Assembly (NCBI GenBank): GCA_021647375.1
Contig: JAKIUV010000042.1
Location: 1 to 23,956 of the forward strand
Length of the DNA stretch: 23,956 nt
Source: Robiginitomaculum sp.
GTDB lineage: Bacteria > Pseudomonadota > Alphaproteobacteria > Caulobacterales > Maricaulaceae
Direction: 5' to 3'
The notes below the pieces were generated by a model, which worked only from the letters and a program-made list of their open reading frames with translations, had not been told where the DNA came from and ran no database searches. Numbering within the stretch: the first letter of the stretch is position 1; every line of letters starts with the position of its first letter. This document shows positions 1 to 7,165 of the stretch, piece by piece. The translations under genes were made by a program, and so were the position numbers.

Positions 1-69
1 GAGTTGGCTCCGGGGGTGGAGATGGATGAGGTGAGAGCGAAGACGGAAGCGGATTTGGTTTGGGGGTAG
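1..69 (+). CDS. 3-oxoacid CoA-transferase subunit B, C-terminal end (partial)
   Basis: Frame 1 is open from the window edge to a TAG stop and encodes 22 residues beginning ELAPGVEMDEVRAKTEADL. This matches, from memory, the conserved C-terminal signature of bacterial succinyl-CoA/acetoacetyl-CoA:3-ketoacid CoA-transferase beta subunits (ELAPGV..DEV...TEA.L). That enzyme moves CoA between succinate or acetate and acetoacetate in ketone-body and short-chain acid use. The remainder of the gene lies outside the window, so the call rests on this short tail alone. The tail ends a little sooner after the TEA motif than many homologues. Confidence 0.55.
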   Translation, partial: ELAPGVEMDEVRAKTEADLVWG

Positions 70-88
70 GAGTAAATTAGAGGGATAT

Positions 89-1129
89 ATGAGTATTGAT
101 TATGATTGCTATTTAACAAGAAAACCATTTTTCAGGATTCGAAGTATTATCGGTGAGAATTGGCAAATTTCTGTTCATGGCCCGATGAAGGTTGAGCGAG
201 AAGATTTGTCCAATGCTTTAATAGAGCATATTGGTAGGCGTTCTTGGTTATTTCAAATCCACATTGAAGGCGTTGCCGATGAAGAAACCTACCAAAAATT
301 TGGGAAATTGCATGGGGATTTAATAAAAAAATACGATGCTTGTATTTTTGACCCACAACTAGATATCATTACAAACCGCGCGGGAGAAAAAGCTGTAATT
401 GAAAAACAAGCTAAACGTAAAAAAGTTGAACCAATATCGTTGGCATTCTATTTTGATGATGGGTTAAATTTTGATTTAGCGAAGAAAACAGAACTTTACA
501 AAATCATGGAAACATTTGCTCCCAAGTGCTTACCACGGCGTTATGGTTGTTATGAACCTATGCAGTACTCTTTAGAAGAGCATGGAAAAGATCATTTTTT
601 AGACCTTTGGGAAAAGGATGATGGCCTTTTTTGGCGAGGATACGCACCATTCCAATGGGTGTTTAATTCGATCAATAAAAAACCCATTGCAGAACGAAGA
701 GGGTATTTATGCTCTCAAATTGAGTTCCAAATTTCGGCTAAGATATTAAATACTAAGAAATCTCTGGGCAACTTGTTAAAATTTCAAATTGAGGCGAGTA
801 AAGCATTGAATGTTTTTTATTCAGAAATAAAATACCATGAATACCCCGGCACCAGTTGGGGGTGGCGTGGGTTGCCAAATAAAATCCCCATGTCTGTATG
901 TATTGGCCCTCCTTATTCTGAATTATGGTCTGAATTCCAAGACGGTGCTGAAAACTTAGGGAATGGAATTTTTTGGCGAAACTATATCGAGACTGGACTG
1001 GAAAAACTGCAATGTCCTCCAGAACTCGTAAAACCTGAAATTTCAGAGGAAAACCCTTATAATAGTGCACCATGTGATGCAGAAATATTTCCATTTAAAA
1101 TTTATAAACGGCCTAAAGGAATCCCGTAG
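89..1129 (+). CDS. Hypothetical protein, 346 aa, AT-rich, no family recognised
   Basis: The start is an ATG with an AGAGGG ribosome site a few bases upstream, 19 nt after the preceding stop. The product is predicted soluble: no signal peptide or membrane segment is visible. It is rich in Trp, Tyr, Lys and Glu, with aromatic clusters such as GTSWGWRGLP (about residues 255-264) and LFWRGYAPFQWVF (about 180-192). A charged Lys-rich stretch lies near residues 105-112. Base composition is visibly more AT-rich than the genes on either side, with many AAA, AAT and TTT codons, which fits recent acquisition. I do not recognise a domain and assign no function. A role as an immunity or defence accessory protein would be speculation. 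Confidence 0.75.
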   Translation: MSIDYDCYLTRKPFFRIRSIIGENWQISVHGPMKVEREDLSNALIEHIGRRSWLFQIHIEGVADEETYQKFGKLHGDLIKKYDACIFDPQLDIITNRAGEKAVIEKQAKRKKVEPISLAFYFDDGLNFDLAKKTELYKIMETFAPKCLPRRYGCYEPMQYSLEEHGKDHFLDLWEKDDGLFWRGYAPFQWVFNSINKKPIAERRGYLCSQIEFQISAKILNTKKSLGNLLKFQIEASKALNVFYSEIKYHEYPGTSWGWRGLPNKIPMSVCIGPPYSELWSEFQDGAENLGNGIFWRNYIETGLEKLQCPPELVKPEISEENPYNSAPCDAEIFPFKIYKRPKGIP

Positions 1130-1231
1130 CGGTATAAGCATATGTACACTAGCAAATAATTGCTCAAATCATAGTTGCAAGCGAGGAGTAGGGATATGGT
1201 GTGCGGATACATAATGAGCAAGTGTCAACCA

Positions 1232-1260
1232 TTGCCCTTTACCCATCCACTCTCTATAAC
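1232..1260 (+). promoter_or_regulatory. Promoter of the RRM protein gene
   Basis: A -35 element TTGCCC (1232-1237) and a -10 element TATAAC (1255-1260) are separated by 17 bp. The -10 ends 30 nt before the ATG at 1291. The same architecture, with the same hexamer and the same spacings, lies before the next gene, which raises confidence that both are real sigma-70 promoters. Confidence 0.6.
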
Positions 1261-1290
1261 CCCGTGAAACCACCACCCATAAGGAATCCC

Positions 1291-1575
1291 ATGAAAATAC
1301 TTGTTCGAAATTTGGCTCGGGCTACGACTGAAGAAAACCTGAGTGCGTTATTTGCAGCGTTTGGGGATGTGCAGTTTTGTAATTTGGTTTTGGATAAGGC
1401 TAGCGGTGCGTCCAAGGGGTTCGGGTTTGTGGAAATGCCCAAAGCCGGTGCTGCCAAAGCCGCGATTAAGGCGCTTAACGACACAATGGTAGACGGCGCA
1501 AAAATCCGCGTGAAACTGGCGCAGAGCAAAGCTGCGAGTGCGCCCATATCTCCGGATTCTCAAACCCCATCCTAA
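1291..1575 (+). CDS. Small RRM-domain RNA-binding protein
   Basis: A single RNA recognition motif makes up nearly the whole 94-aa product. RNP2 is KILVRNL at residues 2-8 and RNP1 is KGFGFVEM at residues 42-49, with the aromatic residues that stack on RNA present in RNP1. The tail of about 15 residues is Ala/Ser/Pro-rich and probably disordered. Single-RRM proteins of this type bind single-stranded RNA and in bacteria are often linked to cold or stress adaptation; that role is from family knowledge. I chose ATG 1291 because AAGGAA stands 4 nt upstream and RNP2 must follow directly. The longer frame from GTG 1201 would run through the promoter and adds no conserved residues. It is probably monocistronic. 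Confidence 0.88.
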   Translation: MKILVRNLARATTEENLSALFAAFGDVQFCNLVLDKASGASKGFGFVEMPKAGAAKAAIKALNDTMVDGAKIRVKLAQSKAASAPISPDSQTPS

Positions 1576-1589
1576 CGTGTAGCAAATCA

Positions 1590-1618
1590 TTGTATTTACC
1601 GCCCCAATTCATTATAAC
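1590..1618 (+). promoter_or_regulatory. Promoter of the dienelactone hydrolase gene
   Basis: A -35 element TTGTAT (1590-1595) and a -10 element TATAAC (1613-1618) are 17 bp apart, and the -10 again ends 30 nt before the ATG (1649). The leader downstream resembles the one before the RRM gene (shared CCG, AAACCA and an AAGGA ribosome site). Confidence 0.58.
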
Positions 1619-1648
1619 GCCGAAAAACCAAACCCAAAAGGATACCCT

Positions 1649-2380
1649 ATGAATATCACCACTAAACCTATTGAATACAAAGACGGCAAGCAGACTTGCG
1701 TAGGTTATTTGGCTTGGGACGAGACATATTCTGATCCCAAACCTTGTGTGATGGTCGCTCATGCCTGGGGTGGGCGCAACGGGTTCTCTGAAAGCAAAGC
1801 CGTGCAGATGGCGGCGCAGGGATATGTCGGTTTTGCTATAGATGTGTACGGCGATGGCCAGCAGGGTAGTGACACAGCAGAGAACCAGGCTTTGATGATG
1901 CCATTTATCGATGACCGCAAAATGCTCCTGAAACGCCTCAAGGCGGCCATGAACGCTGCGCAGGGGCTGGAACAGGTCGATGCAGATAATATCGCCATGA
2001 TGGGCTATTGCTTTGGTGGTTTATGTACGTTGGATTTGGCACGCTCCGGTGCGGATCTAAAAGCCGCGATTAGTTTTCACGGCCTGTTTAATGGCAATGG
2101 TTTACCCGCCAAAAAAATTAAAGCCAGTGTTCTCGCACTGCACGGCTGGGACGACCCCATGGTGCCGCCAGATGCTGTCACAGAATTGGGCGCAGAACTG
2201 ACGGCAGCCAAATGCGATTGGCAAATCCATGCCTACGGCGGCACAAAACATGCCTTCATGGTCCCCGAAGCGAATGACCCCAAAAACGGTGTCCAATACA
2301 ACGAAACAGCAGAAAAACGCGCATGGGCAGCGGCGCTAGACTTGCTCGCCGAGAAATTCGATATGCACGGGGTGGGCTAA
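1649..2380 (+). CDS. Dienelactone hydrolase family protein
   Basis: This is a 243-aa alpha/beta hydrolase of the dienelactone hydrolase (DLH) family, of usual length. The nucleophile elbow is GYCFGG with Cys121. The acid is Asp168 or Asp169 in HGWDDPMVPP, and the histidine is His201 in TKHAF, giving the Cys-Asp-His triad typical of carboxymethylenebutenolidase-like enzymes. There is no signal peptide, so it should be cytoplasmic. Known members open lactone rings in chlorocatechol breakdown, but most chromosomal paralogues have unknown substrates, and no aromatic-degradation genes are nearby. An AAAAGGAT ribosome site precedes the ATG. The next gene starts 19 nt after the stop, so the two are probably co-transcribed. 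Confidence 0.9.
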   Translation: MNITTKPIEYKDGKQTCVGYLAWDETYSDPKPCVMVAHAWGGRNGFSESKAVQMAAQGYVGFAIDVYGDGQQGSDTAENQALMMPFIDDRKMLLKRLKAAMNAAQGLEQVDADNIAMMGYCFGGLCTLDLARSGADLKAAISFHGLFNGNGLPAKKIKASVLALHGWDDPMVPPDAVTELGAELTAAKCDWQIHAYGGTKHAFMVPEANDPKNGVQYNETAEKRAWAAALDLLAEKFDMHGVG

Positions 2381-2399
2381 GCAACATCAGGAGCACAAT

Positions 2400-3164
2400 A
2401 TGAAGAAAACCGGACTTATTCTTGCAATCATATTTGGCGTATTATTCGCGGCTACGTTCTTTTTCGCCAAAGATTTTGATGTACGAATTTCCGAAGCATC
2501 TGCGCAGGAACTTATTGATGAAAGCATGGTGAGTACGCCCGTTTCGTCGCTTGGGGTGACGCTCGACATAAAATCGGCGACAATTGACTTTAAGGAAAAT
2601 AATACAGCGGTCGTGAATGTGGAGTTTAAGGCTGATGGGTTTGGCTATTCGGGCGAGGTCAAAGGCGATTTTGGCACCGGAATTGATTACCGCGAGCCTA
2701 AAATATATCTGGCCAATCTTGCGCCCGCCAGTATGACCTTGAACCTGGACGCAGAGTCTCAAGGCAAGGTCGATGATGTTAAGAATGTAGCCAAGGATTT
2801 TCTCAAACGGCAACGCGATAAAATGCTCAGTGATGAGGCCAAGAAGTCACTGGATAATATTGTGGGCCGTAATGAGGATAAAGTGAAAGAACTCGCGGTG
2901 GCGGCTACCTATAAATTCTTTGAAAATATGCCGATTTATGATTTAAATGATGCTGGTATGAAAGGTTCTATTGCTGCTTTGGCACTTAAAAAGGTCGAAT
3001 TTACGGAAACCGAAGCTATAGTCACGTTAAGCCCCTCGCGGGTAATCGCTAGGGTGTTGAGTGCCTTCTTCGCCTTTTTAGCAATAATGATGTATTTATC
3101 AGGTGGAACATTGCTCTTGTTTATTTTCGAACTGTTTGGACGTGAAAAAGACCGCGACACCTAA
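2400..3164 (+). CDS. Membrane-anchored DUF1439-like protein
   Basis: The 254-aa product has an N-terminal hydrophobic segment (residues about 4-23), a central exported-looking domain, and a second hydrophobic segment near the C-terminus (about 219-246). The central part alternates beta-rich stretches and resembles the layout of DUF1439 (YceB-type) proteins: an ISEASAQELID-like opening, then strands, a helical spacer and a late MPIYDLND segment. This is similarity by eye and not certain. Unlike YceB there is no lipobox Cys; the C-terminal membrane helix could anchor it instead. AGGAG at 2389-2393, 6 nt before the ATG, supports the start. It lies directly behind the dienelactone hydrolase gene, though no functional link is evident. 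Confidence 0.6.
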   Translation: MKKTGLILAIIFGVLFAATFFFAKDFDVRISEASAQELIDESMVSTPVSSLGVTLDIKSATIDFKENNTAVVNVEFKADGFGYSGEVKGDFGTGIDYREPKIYLANLAPASMTLNLDAESQGKVDDVKNVAKDFLKRQRDKMLSDEAKKSLDNIVGRNEDKVKELAVAATYKFFENMPIYDLNDAGMKGSIAALALKKVEFTETEAIVTLSPSRVIARVLSAFFAFLAIMMYLSGGTLLLFIFELFGREKDRDT

Positions 3165-3226
3165 AGCCAACTAGAGCCACAGATGTTTACTTAGAGCATT
3201 ATGATGGGGTGTGGTTCGGTCGGATT

Positions 3227-3252
3227 TATCTTGTGATTATAAGAACAAGATA
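3227..3252 (+). terminator. Weak AT-rich hairpin, possible terminator
   Basis: TATCTTGT (3227-3234) and ACAAGATA (3245-3252) are perfect inverted arms around a 10-nt loop, 62 nt after the DUF1439-like gene. The stem has few G-C pairs and the following T-run is short (TTGTTT), so termination would be weak at best. Confidence 0.28.
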
Positions 3253-3348
3253 TTGTTTAAATCACTGTAATTGTTAGCTAATCACAGAAAATTACTAAAA
3301 ATGAAAAAAACATATCCATGGTTTTGCACATAGCGCTATTGTGATGAC

Positions 3349-3870
3349 ATGGAGATATTGACTTTGGATATGATTTTTATTTTACCTTTGATCTTTCTGC
3401 TGACCCTGGTGGCGGCGGGCGGGTATATGTGCGCTTTTTTATCAGTGCATCTGTTCCGTATATGTGTTTCCATTTTCTTGGTTCTGGCTTCGGGTTTTGT
3501 AAAAATGAAGAACATTGTGCTTCCTCAAGATAATAGTGACATACATGCTGGCGATTGCGGCATTGTCGTTCGGGTTTGTGGTTCCCCTGAACGTGGTTCA
3601 CGCTTGGAAGCTTATATTATGCACAGACTATTGTGGCGACAAAGGCGCGATTTGGTGGCGGTAAAATCGTTCGGAATTGTCTATTTGCTCTGTGCGCAAA
3701 CATATATTCGCGTGTGCGCGCGGTTATATCTACGGGGACGGTGTATTTAAGACGCTACGCCTCTGAATATCGAAGATTTCCCGCAGGTAAGGCAAGGCTT
3801 TACGGCGCATTTTGTGCTGGAGGGAGATCATTTTATAGATAGAGCGTTCCCTAAAACCGATTATAATCCG
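3349..3870 (+). pseudogene. Eroded coding sequence (membrane/secreted protein remnants)
   Basis: No intact gene is credible between 3165 and 3860, but protein-like pieces persist in shifted frames. One frame from 3349 gives a hydrophobic start and is open to 3750. Another from ATG 3545 begins with a signal-peptide-like MLAIAALSFGFVVPLNVVHA and stops at 3662-3664. That second frame later reads GYIYGDGVFKTLR up to a TGA at 3764-3766. In the first frame, from 3763, the text continues naturally as LNIEDFPQVRQGFTAHF into the 3' end of the opposing channel gene. A change of frame near 3763 would join the two. I recognise no family. Sequencing error or chance open frames remain possible. Confidence 0.3.
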
Positions 3871-5243
3871 CCAATCGCTTGGAAAGCGGAAATTGTTGTT
3901 TCTAGCAGGGCGGCTTGGGTGCGGATTAGGGTGGCGTCTATGGAGTTGACGCGGGTTTGGACTTGTAACACATCTAGTAAAGAACTTTCGCCGAGGTCAT
4001 ATTGTATAGATTCGAGCCGTAAGGCTTCATTGGCTGCATCGGAGGCGGCTTGCAAATTGACCAATGTCCGGCGTAAATTATCCGCACGATCATAAAGGTC
4101 GGATATTTCGCCCATTGCCGTGCGCAAAGTCGCCTCGTAATTCAGTAAGCTCCCCTCCAAGGCGGCTCTCGCACCGGATATTGCGGCGTCTTGCGAGCCA
4201 GCGTCAAATAGATTTCCTGCCAAAGATGCGCTCAGCCGTGCGATATAATCCGCCGGGTTAAACAGGAGTTCAAAGCGGGACGAAGAGGCAAGCCCGCCGT
4301 TCAGGGACACATTCGGCCAATCGGCTAATTGCGTGCCGCGCAGTGCCGCTGCCCGGCTGACGAGCCTTGCTCTTGCTGCGAGAACATCGGGGCGGCGTTC
4401 TAAAACGCTGGCGGGTAGGGTGCGCGGCGGCAGGCTTTTAGGCAGTCCAATACTTTCGCTCAGTTCAAGGTTTTCGCTTGGATAATTACCGAGCAAAATG
4501 CTCAATGCCCGTTTGGCTGCGCGGGCGGATTGCTTGGTGTTTTCAAACCTGGCCAAGGCACTTTGGTAATTGGCCTCGGCAAAACTGAAATCACCCTTGG
4601 CTGTGTCCCCGACTCGGTAGCGGGCTTCGGATATGCGGCGGCTTTCGGTTAAGAAATCCAGATTGGTTTTAGCAAGGCGCACCTGTAAATCGCCCTCGAC
4701 GGCGCGGATATAGGCTCGCGCCGTTTGCGCGAGAATGGATTGTCGCGTCCCTTCGGTGAGAGCTTTTTGTGCGGCTAAGTCGGCGCGGGATTGTTCTATA
4801 CTTGCACGGGTTTGGCCGAAAATATCGGGGTTCCAACTCCCCGATAGGCCAATGCCGTAGCTATCCGTAATGTTGTCAATAGAGCCGATTAGTGCAACAC
4901 CGCTCACGGATGTACTGGCATGTATGCGGGGGCGTAGGAGTGCGCCCGCACGGCGCAGAGACGCGGCAGATTGTGCCAGACGGGTTTGGGCAATCCGTAG
5001 GTCATAATTTTGGCTCAAGGCAATGTTCAAATACCCGTTGAGCAATGGGTCGTCGTAAATTTGTTGCCAGGTCGAAATTTGGGATAAATCATCGGGCAAG
5101 GGCAGGAGCCAGTTTTGGGGAGTGTTAGATTGCGCCAAATTGATTTTGTCGTGGGTGTCCGACATCGGGGTCACACTGGAGCAGGCTGAGAGTAAAAGTA
5201 TAGCGGCCACAGAGCAATATTTATACATAGCGTATTTATTCAT
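3861..5243 (-). CDS. TolC/NodT-family outer-membrane efflux lipoprotein
   Basis: The 460-aa product is the outer-membrane channel of a tripartite exporter. Its signal peptide ends in lipobox LSAC with Cys21, so the N-terminus should be lipidated, as in the NodT subfamily. Two outer-membrane efflux repeats follow, each with long helices: the first around residues 75-240 (QNYDLRIAQTRL is recognisable), the second from about 260 to the end (SESIGLPKSL, then RRPDVLAARARL, typical of the family). I chose the ATG at 5243 rather than the longer frame to 5300 because it opens the signal peptide. It also overlaps the permease stop by 8 nt, with GAGG 9 nt upstream. It is the last gene of the export operon. 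Confidence 0.93.
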   Translation of the reverse strand: MNKYAMYKYCSVAAILLLSACSSVTPMSDTHDKINLAQSNTPQNWLLPLPDDLSQISTWQQIYDDPLLNGYLNIALSQNYDLRIAQTRLAQSAASLRRAGALLRPRIHASTSVSGVALIGSIDNITDSYGIGLSGSWNPDIFGQTRASIEQSRADLAAQKALTEGTRQSILAQTARAYIRAVEGDLQVRLAKTNLDFLTESRRISEARYRVGDTAKGDFSFAEANYQSALARFENTKQSARAAKRALSILLGNYPSENLELSESIGLPKSLPPRTLPASVLERRPDVLAARARLVSRAAALRGTQLADWPNVSLNGGLASSSRFELLFNPADYIARLSASLAGNLFDAGSQDAAISGARAALEGSLLNYEATLRTAMGEISDLYDRADNLRRTLVNLQAASDAANEALRLESIQYDLGESSLLDVLQVQTRVNSIDATLIRTQAALLETTISAFQAIGGL

Positions 5244-6465
5244 GACGCAGTGCCTCGATAGGGTTAAGTCGTGCCGCACGTCTAGCCGGGAGAAAGCCAA
5301 AGATCACACCGATTAACAAGGCCGACCCAAATGACAGCAGGGCTATTTTTGAGCTAAAAACCATTTTTATCTCCTCAGAGCCGAGGGATATTTGCGACAG
5401 GCCATACCCAGCCCCAAGGCCAATCAGGCCGCTTAGGACACATATCAAAAGCGCTTCGGCTAAAAACTGGCTCATAATGTCGGACTTTTGTGCGCCCATA
5501 GCCATACGCAGGCCGATTTCGCGGGTGCGCTCGGTTACGGATACTAACATGATATTCATGACACCAACTCCGCCGACCAATAAGGATATTGCGCCCATAG
5601 CGGCCAGTAAATAGCTGATGGTTTTTTGGCTTTTGGCGTTGCGCTCTTGCCAGCCACGACTGCTAAATATGCGGTAGTCTGGCGGCGCGCCGGTTTTGAT
5701 GTCCCGTGATCGGCGCATGATGATGTTTATTTCTTGCTCAATTTGCGGGAAATTTGCCCCAATGTCGCCTATGACCCTGATGGATCTAATGTGGTTTCGG
5801 ACATAGGGATTGCCGCCTATGATCCTGTTCCTTGCGCTTGATGTTGGCGCCCAGACAAACATGTCAGCATTGCCACCGAAAGATATATTGCTATCTGGTG
5901 CCGTGGTTACACCTTTGACGGTGAATGTGATATTGTTGACTTTTATGGGCAGACCAATGGGGTCTTGGTTTTTAAATAGCGTTTTTTGTATGCCGTCACT
6001 GATAACCACAACAGGGGCGCTTTGTTCTATATCCGTATAGCTAATGTTTTCCCCAGCCAACATTTCTTGACCACCTGATTTTAGATAGTCGGGATCCACG
6101 CCAAGAAAATTGGCCGTCGTGTCACCTATTTCGGTCGAAATCGTCGTGCTGTTTCTTTGTAGGCTCCCCGTGGCGGCGAATACCCCTGCAATATTGCGGA
6201 TTTCTTCCACATCACTTTCTTTGAACGGAAAGCTAGGCTTGGATTGACTGGTACGACGTCGGTTCCAGTCCGGCCATATTGTGAAACTGCGTGAAGCCAT
6301 AGAACTGAGCTGTTTTTCGACCTCGCGCTTGGTGCCTTCACCGATGGAGAGCATGGCATAGACCGCCGCAACGCCGATAATGATACCCAGAGAAGTGAGC
6401 AGTGTGCGAAGAGGGCGTTCGATGAGCGAGCTGGCGGCGAGGCCTAATGTTGTGAGAGGCGACAT
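5236..6465 (-). CDS. MacB/FtsX-type ABC transporter permease
   Basis: The 409-aa inner-membrane subunit has one transmembrane helix near residues 21-40, a large periplasmic MacB-PCD domain (about 45-280), and three helices (about 283-308, 336-358, 373-393) forming the FtsX domain. Family signatures include GVGVMNIMLVSVTERTREIG at about 300-319 and the closing PARRAARLNPIEALRHE. MacB-type proteins do not move substrate through the membrane; by mechanotransmission they drive export of periplasmic substrates through TolC (family knowledge). In E. coli MacB the ATPase is fused to this part; here it is a separate upstream gene 1 nt away. The substrate is unknown; macrolide, siderophore, peptide or lipid export are all possible. 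Confidence 0.93.
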   Translation of the reverse strand: MSPLTTLGLAASSLIERPLRTLLTSLGIIIGVAAVYAMLSIGEGTKREVEKQLSSMASRSFTIWPDWNRRRTSQSKPSFPFKESDVEEIRNIAGVFAATGSLQRNSTTISTEIGDTTANFLGVDPDYLKSGGQEMLAGENISYTDIEQSAPVVVISDGIQKTLFKNQDPIGLPIKVNNITFTVKGVTTAPDSNISFGGNADMFVWAPTSSARNRIIGGNPYVRNHIRSIRVIGDIGANFPQIEQEINIIMRRSRDIKTGAPPDYRIFSSRGWQERNAKSQKTISYLLAAMGAISLLVGGVGVMNIMLVSVTERTREIGLRMAMGAQKSDIMSQFLAEALLICVLSGLIGLGAGYGLSQISLGSEEIKMVFSSKIALLSFGSALLIGVIFGFLPARRAARLNPIEALRHE

Positions 6466-6466
6466 A

Positions 6467-7162
6467 CTAGGCCGCCTTTTTTATGTGATCAGAGATGATT
6501 TCACCGTCTCTAAATTCTATCACCCGTTCGGCATAGGCGGCGACTTCGTCTTCATGGGTGATAACAATGATGGTGATACCTTGGCGGTTGAGGTCTTGCA
6601 GCAAAGTCATAATCGCTTCGGAGGTCTTGCTGTCGAGGGCGCCTGTTGGTTCATCCGCAAGCAGGACTTGCGGATTGCCGACCAAGGCGCGTGCTATGGC
6701 TACACGTTGTTGTTGTCCGCCTGATAGCTCTGTCGGGCGGTGCGCGGCGCGGTCAGCTAGCCCGACCATTTCAAGGCCTTTCTTAACACTGGCATCAATA
6801 TTATCAGGCTTGGGGCGGCGGTATTGCAGGGGTAAGCTGACATTTTTATGGGCGGTTTTCTTGGGCAGTAATTGAAATTGCTGGAACACAAATCCAATCG
6901 TGACATTGCGAAACTGCGCCAGCTTTTTCCCTGACATAGTGCTGAGATTTTCGCCGTTTATACGGATTTCACCAGAACTTGGTTTGTCCAAGCCACCAAG
7001 CATATTCATAAGTGTGGATTTTCCTGAACCCGATGAGCCGATGATAGCAACAAATTCCCCTTTGGTGATTTCTAGGGAAACACCGTTCAGGGCATAGACT
7101 TCGCTTTGACCCATTTTGTAGACTTTCGTCAAATCGTTGCATTTTATCAGCGGGAGCTTCAT
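6467..7162 (-). CDS. ABC transporter ATP-binding subunit (MacB/LolD type)
   Basis: The 231-aa nucleotide-binding domain is complete. Walker A is GSSGSGKST (42-50), the Q-loop is at FVFQQFQLL (91-99), the signature is LSGGQQQR (146-153), Walker B is VLLADE (166-171) and the H-loop is His203 in ITHE. Length and motifs fit the LolD/MacB/FtsE class that partners FtsX-like permeases. The short tail after the domain is mostly polar. It starts 3 nt after the adaptor gene and ends 1 nt before the permease gene, so translation is probably coupled. It should hydrolyse ATP on the cytoplasmic face to power the permease. Confidence 0.95.
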   Translation of the reverse strand: MKLPLIKCNDLTKVYKMGQSEVYALNGVSLEITKGEFVAIIGSSGSGKSTLMNMLGGLDKPSSGEIRINGENLSTMSGKKLAQFRNVTIGFVFQQFQLLPKKTAHKNVSLPLQYRRPKPDNIDASVKKGLEMVGLADRAAHRPTELSGGQQQRVAIARALVGNPQVLLADEPTGALDSKTSEAIMTLLQDLNRQGITIIVITHEDEVAAYAERVIEFRDGEIISDHIKKAA

Positions 7163-7165
7163 AGC

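Noticed and set aside
1196..1267. Short ORF MVCGYIMSK... behind GAGGAG upstream of the RRM gene
   Set aside because: It covers the promoter of the RRM gene, has a composition unlike a protein, and would lie mostly upstream of the predicted transcript start.
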